From Peribolospora baueri (taxonomy: Eukaryota > Basidiomycota > Peribolosporomycetes > Peribolosporales > Peribolosporaceae), in contig JAMDHS010000010.1 in the NCBI GenBank assembly GCA_029717555.1, positions 186,001-250,000 of the forward strand: a DNA stretch of 64,000 bases, read 5' to 3'. The translations under genes and the position numbers were made by a program. Shown here piece after piece: positions 1-11,940 of the stretch. Every line of letters begins with the position of its first letter. The first letter of the stretch is position 1. Under the pieces are notes generated by a model. The model did not search any database and had not been told where the DNA came from. It worked only from the letters and a program-made list of their open reading frames with translations.

Positions 1-426
1 AGGAGGATGATGTTTGATGATGAGGAAGAGGAGGAGGAGGCGGGGTGGGAGAGGAGGAGGGCGCGGTTCGACGGAGACGGCCAGGGCGAGGAGGAGCAGC
101 GCGAGCGCGAGCGCGATCGCTTCCTCACCTCTCGCAGTCGGATGCTTGCCGGCGGGATGAGGCGAACGACGACGCGAGGGGGGCGAGGTAGTAGTAGTAG
201 TGGTGGTGTTGGTGATGGCGGCGCGGCGTCCAGCGGCACTGGGTGGTCCTCCGACCGCGGGCGAAGGACATGGAGCTTGGAAGGTCGTGGCGAGCGGCTT
301 CCGAGGGCCGCGGCCGCCAGCAGCAGCGGCGGAGGAGGTGGCGGTGGCGCGAGCGCTCTCACCGTCGGTCACCGCGGGGGCATGGAGAGCATGAAGGCTC
401 TGGAGGGAGGCGGTATTCCGGCGTAG
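1..426 (+). CDS. C-terminal end of a low-complexity protein (partial)
   Basis: The reading frame is open from the left edge and ends in TAG at 424-426, so this is the last exon, or part of it, of a gene starting outside the window. The visible 141 residues are disordered-looking: an acidic run (about 7 Glu/Asp) near the edge, then Arg/Glu-rich sequence, then Ser/Gly runs. No domain is recognisable. Codon use is GC-rich like the rest of the window. It could also be the tail of a regulatory or RNA-binding protein, but nothing seen here decides this. Confidence 0.5.
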   Translation, partial: RRMMFDDEEEEEEAGWERRRARFDGDGQGEEEQRERERDRFLTSRSRMLAGGMRRTTTRGGRGSSSSGGVGDGGAASSGTGWSSDRGRRTWSLEGRGERLPRAAAASSSGGGGGGGASALTVGHRGGMESMKALEGGGIPA

Positions 427-2919
427 TGTCTTGTCTGCATGCGCACGTGCGCTCATGTTTTTTTATCCATCTATCTTCATCGTCCATTCGGTGCACCGGT
501 CTACGATTTTTCATGTCCGGACATGGTGTCCTGTCCGTCACACTGGTCATGTCGGTCCCTACTACTACCACTACTACCACTACTACCACTACTACCACCA
601 GCGTCATTTCATTCATTCCCACCCTTTCCATCTGATGATGCGTAAGTCGGTCGTGTAATGTGACGGGGCGAGAGGGGGGATATGGCCCGTGCCCGTGCCC
701 CAGCCGCCGACGGGCGACGATCGAATGAATCACAGACGGGCTCGCAATGACGTTGCTGAGCCGGAATGGGACGTGATGATGACGAGTCCGGCGAACAGGT
801 GGAGCTATCCGTCTTTCTGTCTGTATTTATGTATGTATGTCGCTCGGCGGCCATGGTGCGCAAGGCGCGCGCTTCTGCATCGACTGGAATGCTCGAGGTG
901 GTGGTGCATGTATGTCGCGCGGGAAGACGTGTGATGTGTCGATGTCCCTCGGAACACCCGCGTGCGCTCCGAGCGACGGGCGGTGGAGCCGGGCGAGGGT
1001 TCGGAAAGACGGAGGGCTAACGAAGGTTGCCACCACCCATCCGACCATCGCCGCCGTCCCATCTCCTTGCAGGAGGGAGCGAAGCTGGAACAGCCACGGG
1101 GCTCCTTTAGTTCGACACCGCCCGGCCCGGCCAGCTGGGGCGCACGGGGCACGTGACTGAAGTCGAACTGGGTCCGTGCTTGAGCTCCACCCTTCCCTGC
1201 CTCCCTTGGGGCCGGCCCGCAGCGAGGCTTTGGCTAGCTCGGGCACCAACTATAGCGGCAAAGGTCAAAAAGAAAATAGAAAAAGGGTAATGGCAAACGG
1301 AAGACGGAATGGGCAAACGGAAATGGGCGATGGCCAAGCGCAAAGGGCAAAGGTTGCCTCCGACCGCGCGCTGATCCCTTCCTCCTTCCTCTCTCCTTCC
1401 TCCTCCGCTTTGCGCCTTCCCACCCCATCCTTCTGGATCCATTTCCCTCTCGAGACCTTTTTTTTCTTCTCTTCCTTCGCTTCGCTTCTCTTCTCCCCGC
1501 GCAAATGCGATGCGATGCGATGCGGTCGATGCGTAGATCCTCGGATGCCGTTAGAAAGACGGTAAAGTATATCCTTGCTTCTTCGCCTGGCCTTGCTCCC
1601 ATTGCGCCACCCCAAACCTATCTCCCCCGCTCCGCGGCCGAGAAGGAGACCAGCGAAGGACGGCAAGCGCCGTGGTCCCCCTTCCCCGTCCAACGTAGCC
1701 GTGGCCAGTCTGGCTAGCGAGCTCGCTAGCTAGCTGGCTCGCCGACACGACGGCGACAGACCGGCCCAGTGCAAGTCGACTCGACTCGACTCGAGTCCAC
1801 TCCACTCCGCTCCGGCCAGCCCGCCTGTCCGTCTGGTCAGCCGATTTGCGGTGCGGTGCGGCGGAAAGGGCTCGGTAAGAGGACTGAGATGGATCGATCT
1901 ACATCCTCCTCCGCCTGCAGGCCATCGTAGCGTGGTCTCGTCGTGGTTGCTTCGCGCGCTGGTCCGTTTGCTCGTTCCCTCGCTCTCTGTGCTGTGCCTC
2001 TTTGCCGGCGGACACCGGGAAGAGGAGAACAAGCAAGGCTAGGCGACGACGGGGCATACCACGGAGGCGCACTCGCTCGCCTACGGTACGGTGCGGTCCG
2101 CGCACCGACGGGAACACGACAGTCACAGACAGACAGACAGAAAGAAACCCTTTCCGAGGCGAGGCCGACAGAGAGAAAGAGAAAGCGCAACGACGCGACA
2201 CAACGTTTGATCAGCGTCGGACGCAATTGCAAGACGTTGCAGATCGATGCGCCATGCCCCTCTTAAGACCCCACCCCCTCACCTCTGCCCGTCCTTTTCC
2301 TCTCCCTTTCGTCTCGCCCTGGCCCTTGCCATCGCCAATCCGTGGCCGCTCACCGCTCACCCTCACCCTCATCGCCTCGCCTCCCCCTCCCTTCCCCGGC
2401 CCCCTTCCTCCCTCCCTCCTCCATGCTCCTTTTCCTGCCCATCGACGCTCTCTTATCCCGGGTCGTCCCCCTGGGCGCGTAGCTCCAAAGCCTTCGTTCC
2501 ACCTTCCCTCCCGCCTCGACCAAGTCCAACCCTCGCTCGTTCAGCATCCCCACTGCTCTGCTCTCGTCGCCTACTCGTACTGCTTCGTTGACCCCCCTCC
2601 CCCGTCCTTTGCCTTCCTTCTCGCCGTCTTCCATCGCCTCGACGTTCGGTGACCTGCCCAAGACGAGCACACCACAGCCGTTCCTTCCGCACACCTTCAC
2701 GCATCGAACCGTCTCTGGACGCCGTCTCGCATCGCTCGTCCCTGTGCCCATAATCCATGCCGATCGTCCTCATCCGGGCCCTCATCTTCTTTCCCTTCCT
2801 TACGACGCCCGGTCACGAATTGTTTCTCGACCTTCCTTCCCCTCTATATCCCTCCCGGAGGCGACGTGTCTGCTGAGGAGGAGCGCTTGACGATTTAGTA
2901 TAATACCCCCCCGGTCACC
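427..2919. other. Long intergenic region and pyrimidine-rich leader
   Basis: No supported gene lies here. The stretch holds an ACT/ACC microsatellite near 558-600, short GATGC and GACTC iterations near 1503-1525 and 1775-1800, and from about 2240 to 2880 a strongly C/T-rich run on the plus strand. That last run ends 40 bases before the ATG of the next gene and looks like the promoter/5' leader pyrimidine tracts common in basidiomycetes. Overlapping open frames in all six frames are typical of GC-rich noncoding DNA. Confidence 0.5.
558..600. repeat. Trinucleotide microsatellite (ACT/ACC)n
   Basis: About 13 consecutive ACT or ACC triplets in intergenic DNA. It encodes only homopolymer-like peptides in every frame and sits outside any supported gene. 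Confidence 0.8.
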
Positions 2920-5900
2920 ATGGTCTCCTTAGTTTACCCCTCGCCCGCCCACCCTTCTTCGCATACCGACATGCGTCCACGCGACTTGCGCCTTGTCCAC
3001 AGCCGCTCCCACCTCGCACAACCCCTCCTGCCGTCCTTCCCGACCTCCGGCTCCACCGACGAGCTCGCACAAGCCGCGGACGATCTCCGAGCCTTCCTCC
3101 GTGCACTCTTCTACTTTTCCAACCATGGCGGCATGCCCAGAAGCTACTTCATCCAAATGAGAGTCTTGAGCATCGCTTTGATCGTCATCCTCGTTTTCGG
3201 ACGTGAGTGTCTGTCGGCCTCCTCCCACTTGTTCGGGCCGAGCTCCATGCCCTTTCTTTGCGCACGGCGCGGGAGAGAGAGAGACGAACATCGGCTCACG
3301 TCTTGTCCTTTTTTTCCCTCCCTCCAGTCGCTGCAATCATCAAGCGCCTGTACCAGCGAACGTTTTGGCTGTTCCGAATCATGCGACGTGAGTCGGCCAG
3401 CTTCCATCTCGTCACTCGTCCCCGAACATGCAGGCTGATCTGATAAGCTCTTCGTCCGCGCCCGTTTCAGATCCGGAGGGTGTGTATATCGTGCCCAACG
3501 CGGTGACGACCTTTTGTCTCGTTGTTGGCCAATTTGGCATTCGTGAGTGGTCCTCGTTCTATTTTTCGCAGGAGAATGTGAGTGAGTGCAAGCGTCCGGC
3601 TGATTCGAGGTGACCTTATTTTTGCGCCGCTCATGTGTCCTTAAGTCTGGATTGCCTAGTGAGTCCCGCTGCATTTGTGACGCCGTCGTGAGGAAGGTGG
3701 ACAGGCGAGGCAGAAGCGCTCATCTATGGCATCATCCTCCTTCAACTCGCTTTGCAGCTCCTGGGTCAACATCGAAGTCCTGGACGACGGCCAGCCGCAA
3801 TGGCGACAATCACTCTGGCAACTGCTGACTTGGTGAGAGACGCACCTCGCGCACCTTCGAGATCCCTCTCCCAATTCTGACCCACCCCTCTCCCGATCTA
3901 CTTCCAAACCGCACATTTCAGGATCCCCCTTTGGACCGGGGCCTTCTGGTCAGGTTGGGGCACCTTCTACGCCTCTCCAAACGTTCTCTCTCGTCCTACA
4001 CCCCCTTCTTCGCCCCTGCTCAAGGGCCGAAGCTGGTACGCGAGGTTCGACCCGCGCAACCTGACCCTCCACTCCTTCATCCCTCGCCCACTCATCATCA
4101 ACCTTCTCTGCCTTGGCACGCCCGTCGTGGTCGTCGTCTCCGTCATCATCCCTACCGTCTTTGCAAGCCGCGAGTTTGAACGAGCGTACGCCGGTTATCT
4201 CACCTTGGATAACGAGCTCGCTCAGACACGCTCCATCAGCCAGGAGGATTTGGTGACAGCCCAAGAGATTTTCAACACGGCTGTCGATTCCTACTGGTAC
4301 AAAGAGCTGACCATGCTGCTCTGGTGTGAGTCATCATTTTCCATTTTCGTTTTTTTCTCCTTCTTCTCGACGTAACGACGTCGGCCTTGACACTCGCGCC
4401 GACCGGAACGACCTTTTTTTTTTTTTTTTTCCCTCCCTTCAATTTCCACAGGCATCTGGGGAGCTTTGTTCCTCGTCTTCTACGTACCCGCCGGAGGCTA
4501 CCTCGTCCATCTCGTCCGAAAGCAAGTCAAGGTATGTGTCTCCGCGACACAGTCGCCGACGACTCGCTCTTGGAGACCTGGACACTCATCCCTGTCGTCT
4601 CTCTCCCTTTTGCAGTCGGCCGTTCGCTCCAGAGTGACCCTCACGCCTGGTCCGGCTGACGGGATCGAAGGCGTGTCGCCCGGCTGGGCCCCGGAGCCAA
4701 AGCTCACGTCGTCGCCCTCCACAGAGCTCGTCGGTCAACAACAAGCGAGCCCGAGCCAATCGCCGGCCTCGGCCTTTCCCCAACCTCTGCCTCCTGTGCA
4801 AATGGTGCAGATGAACTCTAACTTTGGATTGGGGATCGGATTGTCGACGCCGCCGGAGCCGACCAGCGAGGGGCCACACACGACGGATGAGCAAGAAGGA
4901 GAGCCGACTACGACGACCGGCCAACAGCCGCAGCCGTCGTCGGACGAGCTGGAGGGAGAGCCGACGGCGAGCAGGCACAGCAGGAAGACCATCTTTTTCT
5001 TCCCTGCCGTTAGGCCGCCCAAGTCAAGCCCCTCGGCTAAGCGATCCAAAGGGGAAAATTACGGAAGTCATAGTTCTCGATACAAGTTTATGCGGAGGAC
5101 GAGCATCAACCTCACCATCCAATACTGTGCGTCGAATGCTTCCCTTCCCTCCTTCCCGTTCAATATGGTCCGCCATTTCTAACAAAACCTTCCCTCCCTT
5201 CCTTCCTTCGTCTCGCTAGTGGCCATCTCGTCAGCCACGCTAGGCTTCACCGTGGCCGCCGCCCAGCTTGCCGCCGGGCTCTATCCCGCCGCCTACCAGA
5301 ACAACCTTGCTCCTATCCTCATTCGCTCTAACCTCATGGCGGCGTGGCTCTCCGTAGTGTAAGTGTCGTGTCTTGTCTTGTCGTCGCGCTTCTGGCCCCC
5401 GCGGCGCCAGGACGAATCCGAAAAAGGAAATGTGATCTGACCTCTGGCCGTTCATGCTCCTCCTCCCTCCCCAGCTTCGGCGCTTTTGCCGTCGGCGCCA
5501 TCTTATCGCGAACGTTCGATACGGCTATCACGGCCGTTGACTTCAGCAGCACCCCCAGGAACAGGATCATTGCGCTCCCGTTCGGTGGTAGACTCAGCGG
5601 CTCCCTTCCGTTCAGTGGTAGACTCAGCGGTTCCCTTCCGTTCAGTGGTAGACTCAGCAGTAGCTCCGCCCCGTCTCGGCCTCCTGCGGCTCACAACAGA
5701 AGGCGGTTATCGGTGCGCACGCTGGACGATACGGCGTCTACGACCGTCGGCTCGTTCATGCACCGCTTGAGCTTCAATCCGCCACAAACGGACGAGACGG
5801 GCTTGAACAACCAGTCCGGGTCCGCGCTCGCTCCCGCCCCGGACCATCCACCATCCAAGAAGGCACTGCGGGAGAGCTGGAAGGACTTCGCAGGGAGCGT

Positions 5901-6849
5901 GCGCAAGGGCCGATCGCCCTTGTCCGTCGCCTCGGCCGCTGATTATGCCGTCGGCTCGAGTTTGGACGGCAAAGCCAAGGAGATGAGGACGGCGCTCGGG
6001 CGAAGAGGGAGCGCTTCCAATGCGCAGCCCGACATCGTCTACGCGAGCCCTTTCGGACCCATTCGATCGTCCGCTGGTGCCACCGTTGCTTCTTCCCTGT
6101 CCGACTCGCCGCCCCAAGGGTGTTGTCCTCCGCCCCCCCATCTCCCCACCTATCCGCCTCCAGCCTCCTCTTCCCCGCCCGTCTCGCCGACGTCGCGCGA
6201 TTCCTTCACCACCCTAGTCGGACAGCCGACTTCGCCCGTTCGATCAGCCTTCTTGCCGCCACCTTCGCTGCCACCACCGTCGTCACTCCCTTCTTCTTCT
6301 TCGCCTTCTTCGTCTTCTTCACCCATTTCGTCGTTACCCCTCGCCAGGAGGTCTACTACCTCGGCCCGACGCTCCTCACTCTCCACCGTGTGCGAACAAG
6401 AGACGAGTGGCGATTCGCACGGGTCCGAAGCAGCAAAGCTGGGAGAGCTCCATCATCGCCGCCAGGATAGCAGCGGACAACATTCGCACGCCGATAGTCG
6501 GCGCTCGTGGAGGAGTCAGCCCAGCTCGCCAGTGAGGGAGGAGGGCGAGAACGAGGTGTTGTGGGAGAACGACCGAGTGGCCCGATCGTCCGTCGAGTCG
6601 TCAGGCCACGCCAGCACCTTTGGCCGCTCCAGCGTTCGTTCACGACCCCGATCGCAACTCGGCGGCGGCGGCGGCGGCGGCGCTCTCGAGCCCGTCTTCG
6701 ACTCGGCTTCCAGCTCGGGCTCCAGGTCAAGCTCCAACCATCCCTCGCCCGTCTTGCTCGACCTCTTCCCCGTCCCCAGTTCTCCCCTCGCCCCTCCTCC
6801 CAAGGGCGGCCTCCGACGCGCCAAGAGCTCCACGCTCAGCTCTTCGTGA
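2920..6849 (+). CDS. Orphan seven-transmembrane protein with long Ser-rich tail
   Basis: The ATG at 2920 has a strong context (CACCATGG). Splicing 2920-3202, 3328-3387, 3471-3542, 3646-3658, 3758-3832, 3922-4325, 4452-4531, 4616-5126, 5220-5358 and 5475-6849 keeps phase throughout and gives 1003 residues. Seven hydrophobic segments can be read in order, for example around ALIVILVFG, FCLVVGQFGILWIAY, WTGAFWSGWGTFYA, LIINLLCLGTPVVVVVS, GALFLVFYVP, ISSATLGFTVAAAQ and AWLSVVFGAFAVGAIL. The layout is a ~75-residue N-terminus, a ~170-residue loop between helices 5 and 6 rich in Ser/Pro/Glu, and a C-terminal tail of about 450 residues rich in Ser, Pro and Arg. The topology resembles a G-protein-coupled receptor, but I recognise no named family, so receptor function is inference. 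The tail contains three copies of a 10-residue repeat. Confidence 0.75.
3646..3658 (+). other. 13-base microexon in the 7TM gene
   Basis: Exon 4 of the seven-helix protein. It is bounded by TTAAG upstream and GTGAGT downstream and contributes Leu-Trp-Ile-Ala-Tyr to the second helix. Skipping it, or using other nearby acceptors, breaks the frame into the next exon, whereas including it joins exon 3 (phase 1) to exon 5 (phase 2) and gives a continuous helix. Confidence 0.65.
5581..5664 (+). repeat. 30-base tandem repeat in coding tail
   Basis: Three near-identical 30-base units starting at 5581, 5611 and 5641 encode a repeated Phe-(Gly/Ser)-Gly-Arg-Leu-Ser-(Gly/Ser)-Ser decapeptide in the cytoplasmic tail of the 7TM protein. 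Only a few bases differ between units, so the duplication is probably recent. Confidence 0.9.
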
Positions 6850-7480
6850 CCGGTCGTAGTTAACTTATCCATCCACCCATCCATCTCGCCACTCGCTCGC
6901 TCCGAAATCTCCCTACCCTCGCCTCCCCGCCCTTCGTTTCCCTCCGTTCCATTGGCGCCCTCGCTCTCATCGCATTTATTTCGTCTTGCATGTATTGCAC
7001 AACCCCTCTCTCTTCCCCATCCAACTTACCCTACACACAAACAAATTCTTAAATTCTGCTCGGAAAGGTTGTACGGGATCAATTCACGACGTCGCGACGT
7101 TTTTGTAATGTCGAGTCCGTGATATGGAGGCGGGGACGGGGAGGGAGCGGGGGCGGAGATGGACGACGGTACGATTTGGGGGGGAACAAGTCATGTCACA
7201 TCTAGCCCGGAATCCTGAACGATGGATTTTTTTAGTCTAGGAGAAACATTGCATCCAGCGCCCCGTCATCTCATCTCGGAAATCCTTTGTCCCCCGACCG
7301 GACCGAACCGAACAGGACACAGCCCTCACTGCTCCGCTGTACAGGCTGGTGACATCGTGAATCGCTCGAGCAACTGTACTGTACGCATACACGGTCGGGT
7401 CGCGCTGTCAATACTAACGGAACGTCTCTAGTATGATACCTAATCGCAGGGAGCCAAGACGGACAAGACGACGCGTACTG
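6850..7480. other. Convergent 3' intergenic region
   Basis: Lies between the stop codons of the plus-strand 7TM gene and minus-strand HBS1. No open frame with gene-like features was seen. It should hold both 3' UTRs and polyadenylation signals. Confidence 0.5.
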
Positions 7481-10400
7481 TCATGTAAACCGCTCTGGTC
7501 GCTTAACTGGAACAAAAGACGAAAAGAAAAAAAAAAAAAAGAAAAAACTCACCGGCGGCGATGGTCTCTCCATCCCTACGGAAAAGCACCCTGCCCAACT
7601 CTTTGCTGCTCTTGAAAGTGTCCAACGCGATGCTCCTCCCCAACGTCGCTGGCCCCATCCCTACCTCCTCGCCTCCCAGCTCGGCCACCTGCCCTCCGGT
7701 CTGCGAGCCGTTCCGCACCGTCACACGCACCTTGGCGGTGGCGCCCTTGCTTAGCATCCGCGGTTTGCGCTTCACCACTTCCCCCGTCGTCTTGTCCAGC
7801 GTAGCGATTAGCTCCGAAAACGTCGCGGGCACCGACAGGGCATGCACGAACACCTCGACCGAGGCGCCGGACGTGATCGGGTATTTCGGGTCGAAGACGA
7901 TGAGCTGGCAGACAAAAGACGTCGCTACAGGTACCAAAGAGATGGGAGGACAGAGTACTGAACCGACGCTGTTATGGAAAGCAAGAAGAGAAGTAGAATG
8001 TCAGTACATGCTCTGCGGCGTGCATCGCATGGGATGCGCCACACTCACGCGAGGTGGACCTGGTCTATTTGAGCGAGATACACCGTGACGTTCGCCCCAG
8101 CGACCGCCCACGGTGCTGGCTCAGTGTCCATTTCGATAGCTGCACGGCCGCAAATTACATCGCATATGTTAGCAGCTCCCCTTCACCCATCCTCTATTCA
8201 CACCTGGCGAATAGCTGACTCACCTCGCACGATGCCGCTCTCATCCCCAGGAACGATCCTAACCTTGTCGCCCACCTGTACGATGCCGCTCTCGACCCTG
8301 CCTGATACTCCCACGCCCGACGCGATGGCAGAGGTGCTCCTGAAGACGTTCGTGATCGGAAGCCGTAATGGGCCGTCAAGCGAGCGGGGAGGTATTTCCA
8401 ACGCGTCTGTCCAGCCGGCCGGAAGTCCTTGTCAGCAAATGAGTTCGCGTTGACAGCCCACTCGAACAAGTGGCCACAATATAAGCGCCGACAATGGCTC
8501 ACCGAGCGCCTCGACTAGCGTCCTTTCATGCCACCATGCCTCAAGTCTCGCATCGCTTCTCACGCTGAGATTCTCTCCCGCAGCCGCACCGACAGGGACG
8601 AAGCCGAGCTTGTTCGGGTCGAAACCGGATTGCTGGAGGAAAGGTCTGAGTTGGTATACTATATCTTCGAAACGGGACTGGTCGTAAAGCACCTACGATG
8701 AAGACATAATGAAACGAAGTGATGAGTGAGAAGACGACGGAAACGTGTCGTAAGAAAGAGACACCCTTGCAAATCGAGCTCGTGGGGCTCACCGCGTCCA
8801 TCTTGTTGACTGCAACTACCAACTCTCTTACACCCAGGCTCCTTACTAACAACGCGTGCTCCCTCGTCTGTCCGCCGGGACCGAAACCGGCCTCGAAAGC
8901 GCCGAGACTAGCGTCCACAACGAGTACGGCCGCATCCGCCTGGCTGGCGCCGGTGATCATGTTGGGAATGAAGTCGCGATGGCCCGGCGCATCGAGCAAG
9001 GTGAAACGCCGCTTGGGCGTGGAAAAGGAATCAATGCCCACGTCGATCGTCACTCCTCTCTCTCGCTCCTCGTCCGTCGCGTCCAACGCCCAAGCGTAGG
9101 CGAACGAGCCTTTACCAAGCTTTTGTGACGCGCGCTCGTTCGCGCTGTGTGCTTTGTCGGACAGGAAGCCAAGCTCGTGCATCAGGCGACCCATGAGGGT
9201 CGACTTGCCTGCATCCACGTGACCTGTTCAGATTCGAAACCGAGTTCAGACGTGCTTCCCTCCTCCTTAGTACAATAGAGCAGGCGAGGCTCACCGATGC
9301 AGACGAGACTGAGCTCCCTCTTTCCCTCCATCTCACGCTTCCTAACCTCCTCCACAATCCTCTCATGTGCGATGCCTTGCTTTGGCGTCCCGGCCTTGCT
9401 AGTGGGCAAGCTACGTCCAGGACTCGCTGCGCCGCCCAAATCGGACATGCCGTCTTCCGAACGCGCTGGTGAGGGAATATGAGCAGACGACAAGCCGAGC
9501 CCTTCAATGTCTTGTCGAAGCTGCGATACCGTAGCCGGCAGAGGTTTGCCGGTAGCAGTGGTCGTTGCGGGCACTTTGACACCACTTCCCGCGGGCGATC
9601 GCTTGCTTCCCGCTGGAGATGCTGCTCTCGGCATGGAAGTGGAAGCGGCGGCGGCGGCCGTTGCCTTCTTCTGAGCTTTGTCGGCTTCTCGCTCTGCAAG
9701 CGTGTCGTGATGTCAGCGCAATAAGAGCGACGTGAGCTGGCATTCCAAAGCGAGGTGAAGCTGCTCAAGGCGACGGAAAAAAGTGCCGCAAAACCGCGAG
9801 GACGCTTCAAATGGATCGGGTAAAAGCCACTTCCATCCATCCATGCGTGCGTGCCCATCTATCTCCGCCCCTTCAGCCCAACATCCTTCCCTTAGCCCCG
9901 CCGCTGAGACCACCCACGACCTTCGGCTTCTTGCCAGCGCTTGCCCCGCTCTGGGCGATGTTCTTCCGCCTCTCTGCCTCGCGCGCCTTGCTCTCCCTTT
10001 CCTTCTCCTCGGCCACCTCTCGCTCCTTATCCATCCGCGTGCCTTTACGAGCGGCTAGGACGACATCGTCTGGCGATGGACCGTGAAAGGCGGATAGCCA
10101 AGACGGTCGATCGTCGATCGCGTCACCGGTGCGGACGCCGAAGATGCGCAGAGAGAGTTGCGCTCGGTTGAAAGCATCTTCCTTCGACTTGGCGGGAGAC
10201 GGACCGGTGCTCTGGATGATGGTGGCAAACATGGACGGAGAGCTGCGCAAGATAGTCTTGGCGCGCTCGCTCTCTGCCGTCATCGCCGCGGGGAAGAGCC
10301 CGCCTACCGACGTGTCGACCTCGTCAACTGGGTTTGCTGCCTCCTCACCCTCCGCTTTGATCGCCGGTGCCGACATACTCTCCGTTGTCCCGCGTGCTGC

Positions 10401-11940
10401 GACGACTGTCTGCCGATTGGCCTGCATACGCAATTGCAGCTTGCTCACCCTTCCTGGAGCTTCTGTGGATGCGGGCGGAGGGAATTGAATGGGCGAGGCA
10501 GGCTTCGGTGAGGGCAGCGGAGACGTCGAAAGCGAAGAGAGAGGAGTCGATTTGCGCTTTGCTGTCAGGGCGGCCAGCTTTGACGGTTGACCGACTGAAT
10601 TGGCCGCTTGACTTCGTGGTAAGGGTTCTTCCGATGAGGCGGCGGGCTCGTTCGCCAGTTCCGTATGCTGCTCTTTGCGAGCAGCAATCAGGCCAGTGAG
10701 GGAAGGCTTTGCAACGCCCTCCGGCGGCCGGAAGTTTTGCAGTGAAGATTTTGCAGGGAATGGGGACCCCGCCGCCGGCGGAGCCAGGGAAGCTAGGCTT
10801 CGCCTGCTCGAATCTGATGATGGTCCAGATCGGCGTTGGGCCATCAGCGCCGCCAACTTCGAGGTGGGCATGTCGGTCTTGCTGGAACCTGGCACGGGTG
10901 GTTCGGAACTACCTACGGCATCCCCGACGGACGCGCACGAAGAAAAATTGTCTTCCTTCTCCTTGGAGTCGTCAGCTCTCCGAGAGAGAGTAAGTCGCTG
11001 AAGAGCAGACAAAGGCAGTGCGATGTCTGAAGCGGAAGGAGGGGACGACGGTGGCGGGGATGGTCCTGACGTCGTATGTTCGTAGCTTTGAGCGCCTTCC
11101 ACCACATCCACTGCCATTGCTGCCTCATCTTCTGTCGAGGCGAGGGCAGAGTCGGTTCAGGGTTTCATGCTTGCTGGGACGTCTTATGGCCTCCGGTTCC
11201 CTCGATGCAGTGGATGAGTTTGAACGCCCCCAGGCTGCGGAACAGGACCGCCAATGACGGACCCTTCTCCCGCGCAGCCCTTCGAACGTCCATCGCCCGG
11301 TCCATTCAACCCGTTCTTCCCTAGCGGGCACGCTCTCGCATCAAATCTCCCAGTTCGAAACGAAATGAAACAAGAGGGAGGCTGCCCTCGCTTCGCGAGT
11401 GACAACATGAAGGAAAAGAAGGAAATGAGGCGAAGACAAGGAAATATGGGACTCACCAGCCCTGCGCCTCTCCGCCGCCAGTTTCTTCTCCTTCTCTTGC
11501 AAAAAGAAATCGATTGTACCCTCAACGTCGAAATAGCTGTCCCACAGAGCATCCTTTATCTCCTTGTCCGTGAAACCACTCTCTTTTGCGTCGTGGCCCA
11601 AGACGTCCCTCACGGCGATGAGGCCGGAAGACATTTGGACTGCGAGAGGGCAAGAGCACGGTCAATTGAGGTAGGCGGTAGCATGAAGGAGAAGAACGAA
11701 CAACGAGGCGCACCAGCTTGCTCGTCGTCCAAATCATCGTAAGCGTATTCTTCCTCGGCCGAGTCGTAGCCATCGTCCTCGGCCACCTCCTCTGCAGCAG
11801 ACGACCGAAGTCAAGTAAAGTATCGCCGACATGGGCCATATGAGTTGTGGTATCCTCACTTCCCGCCATCCGATCGCCCGCCCATGACCTAGCCACGCAC
11901 CGCTGAGGTTCATGTTTCGAACAAGGCGGTGGCGCGACAT
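7481..11940 (-). CDS. HBS1: HBS1, eRF3-like ribosome-rescue GTPase
   Basis: HBS1 is a translational GTPase that, bound to Dom34/Pelota, enters the empty A site of stalled ribosomes and promotes subunit splitting (no-go and non-stop decay). Exons read from 11940 down: 11940-11901, 11791-11714, 11639-11457, 11131 to about 9900, about 9693-9295, 9223-8793, 8692-8503, 8406-8224, 8139-8049, 7968-7553, 7506-7481, roughly 1090 residues. The N-terminus carries the HBS1_N helical domain ([20 protein letters not shown]), then a ~500-residue disordered linker. The G domain has G1 GHVDAGKST, the ERERGVTID switch, G3 DAPGHRDF and G4 NKMD, followed by EF1A-like beta-barrel domains II and III. The junction between the linker exons near 9.7-9.9 kb is not resolved: the only plausible donors are GTGGGT-like. 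The last intron (46 bases) contains a homopolymer tract. Family assignment is firm. Confidence 0.93.

Noticed and set aside
7-2900. Many overlapping 60-200-codon open frames on both strands
   Set aside because: GC-rich DNA has few stop codons. These frames are low-complexity and show no domains, conserved motifs or consistent splice phases.
9873-11117. Minus-strand frame of 414 codons as a separate gene
   Set aside because: It is the disordered linker exon of HBS1, joined upstream to the HBS1_N exons and downstream to the GTPase exons.
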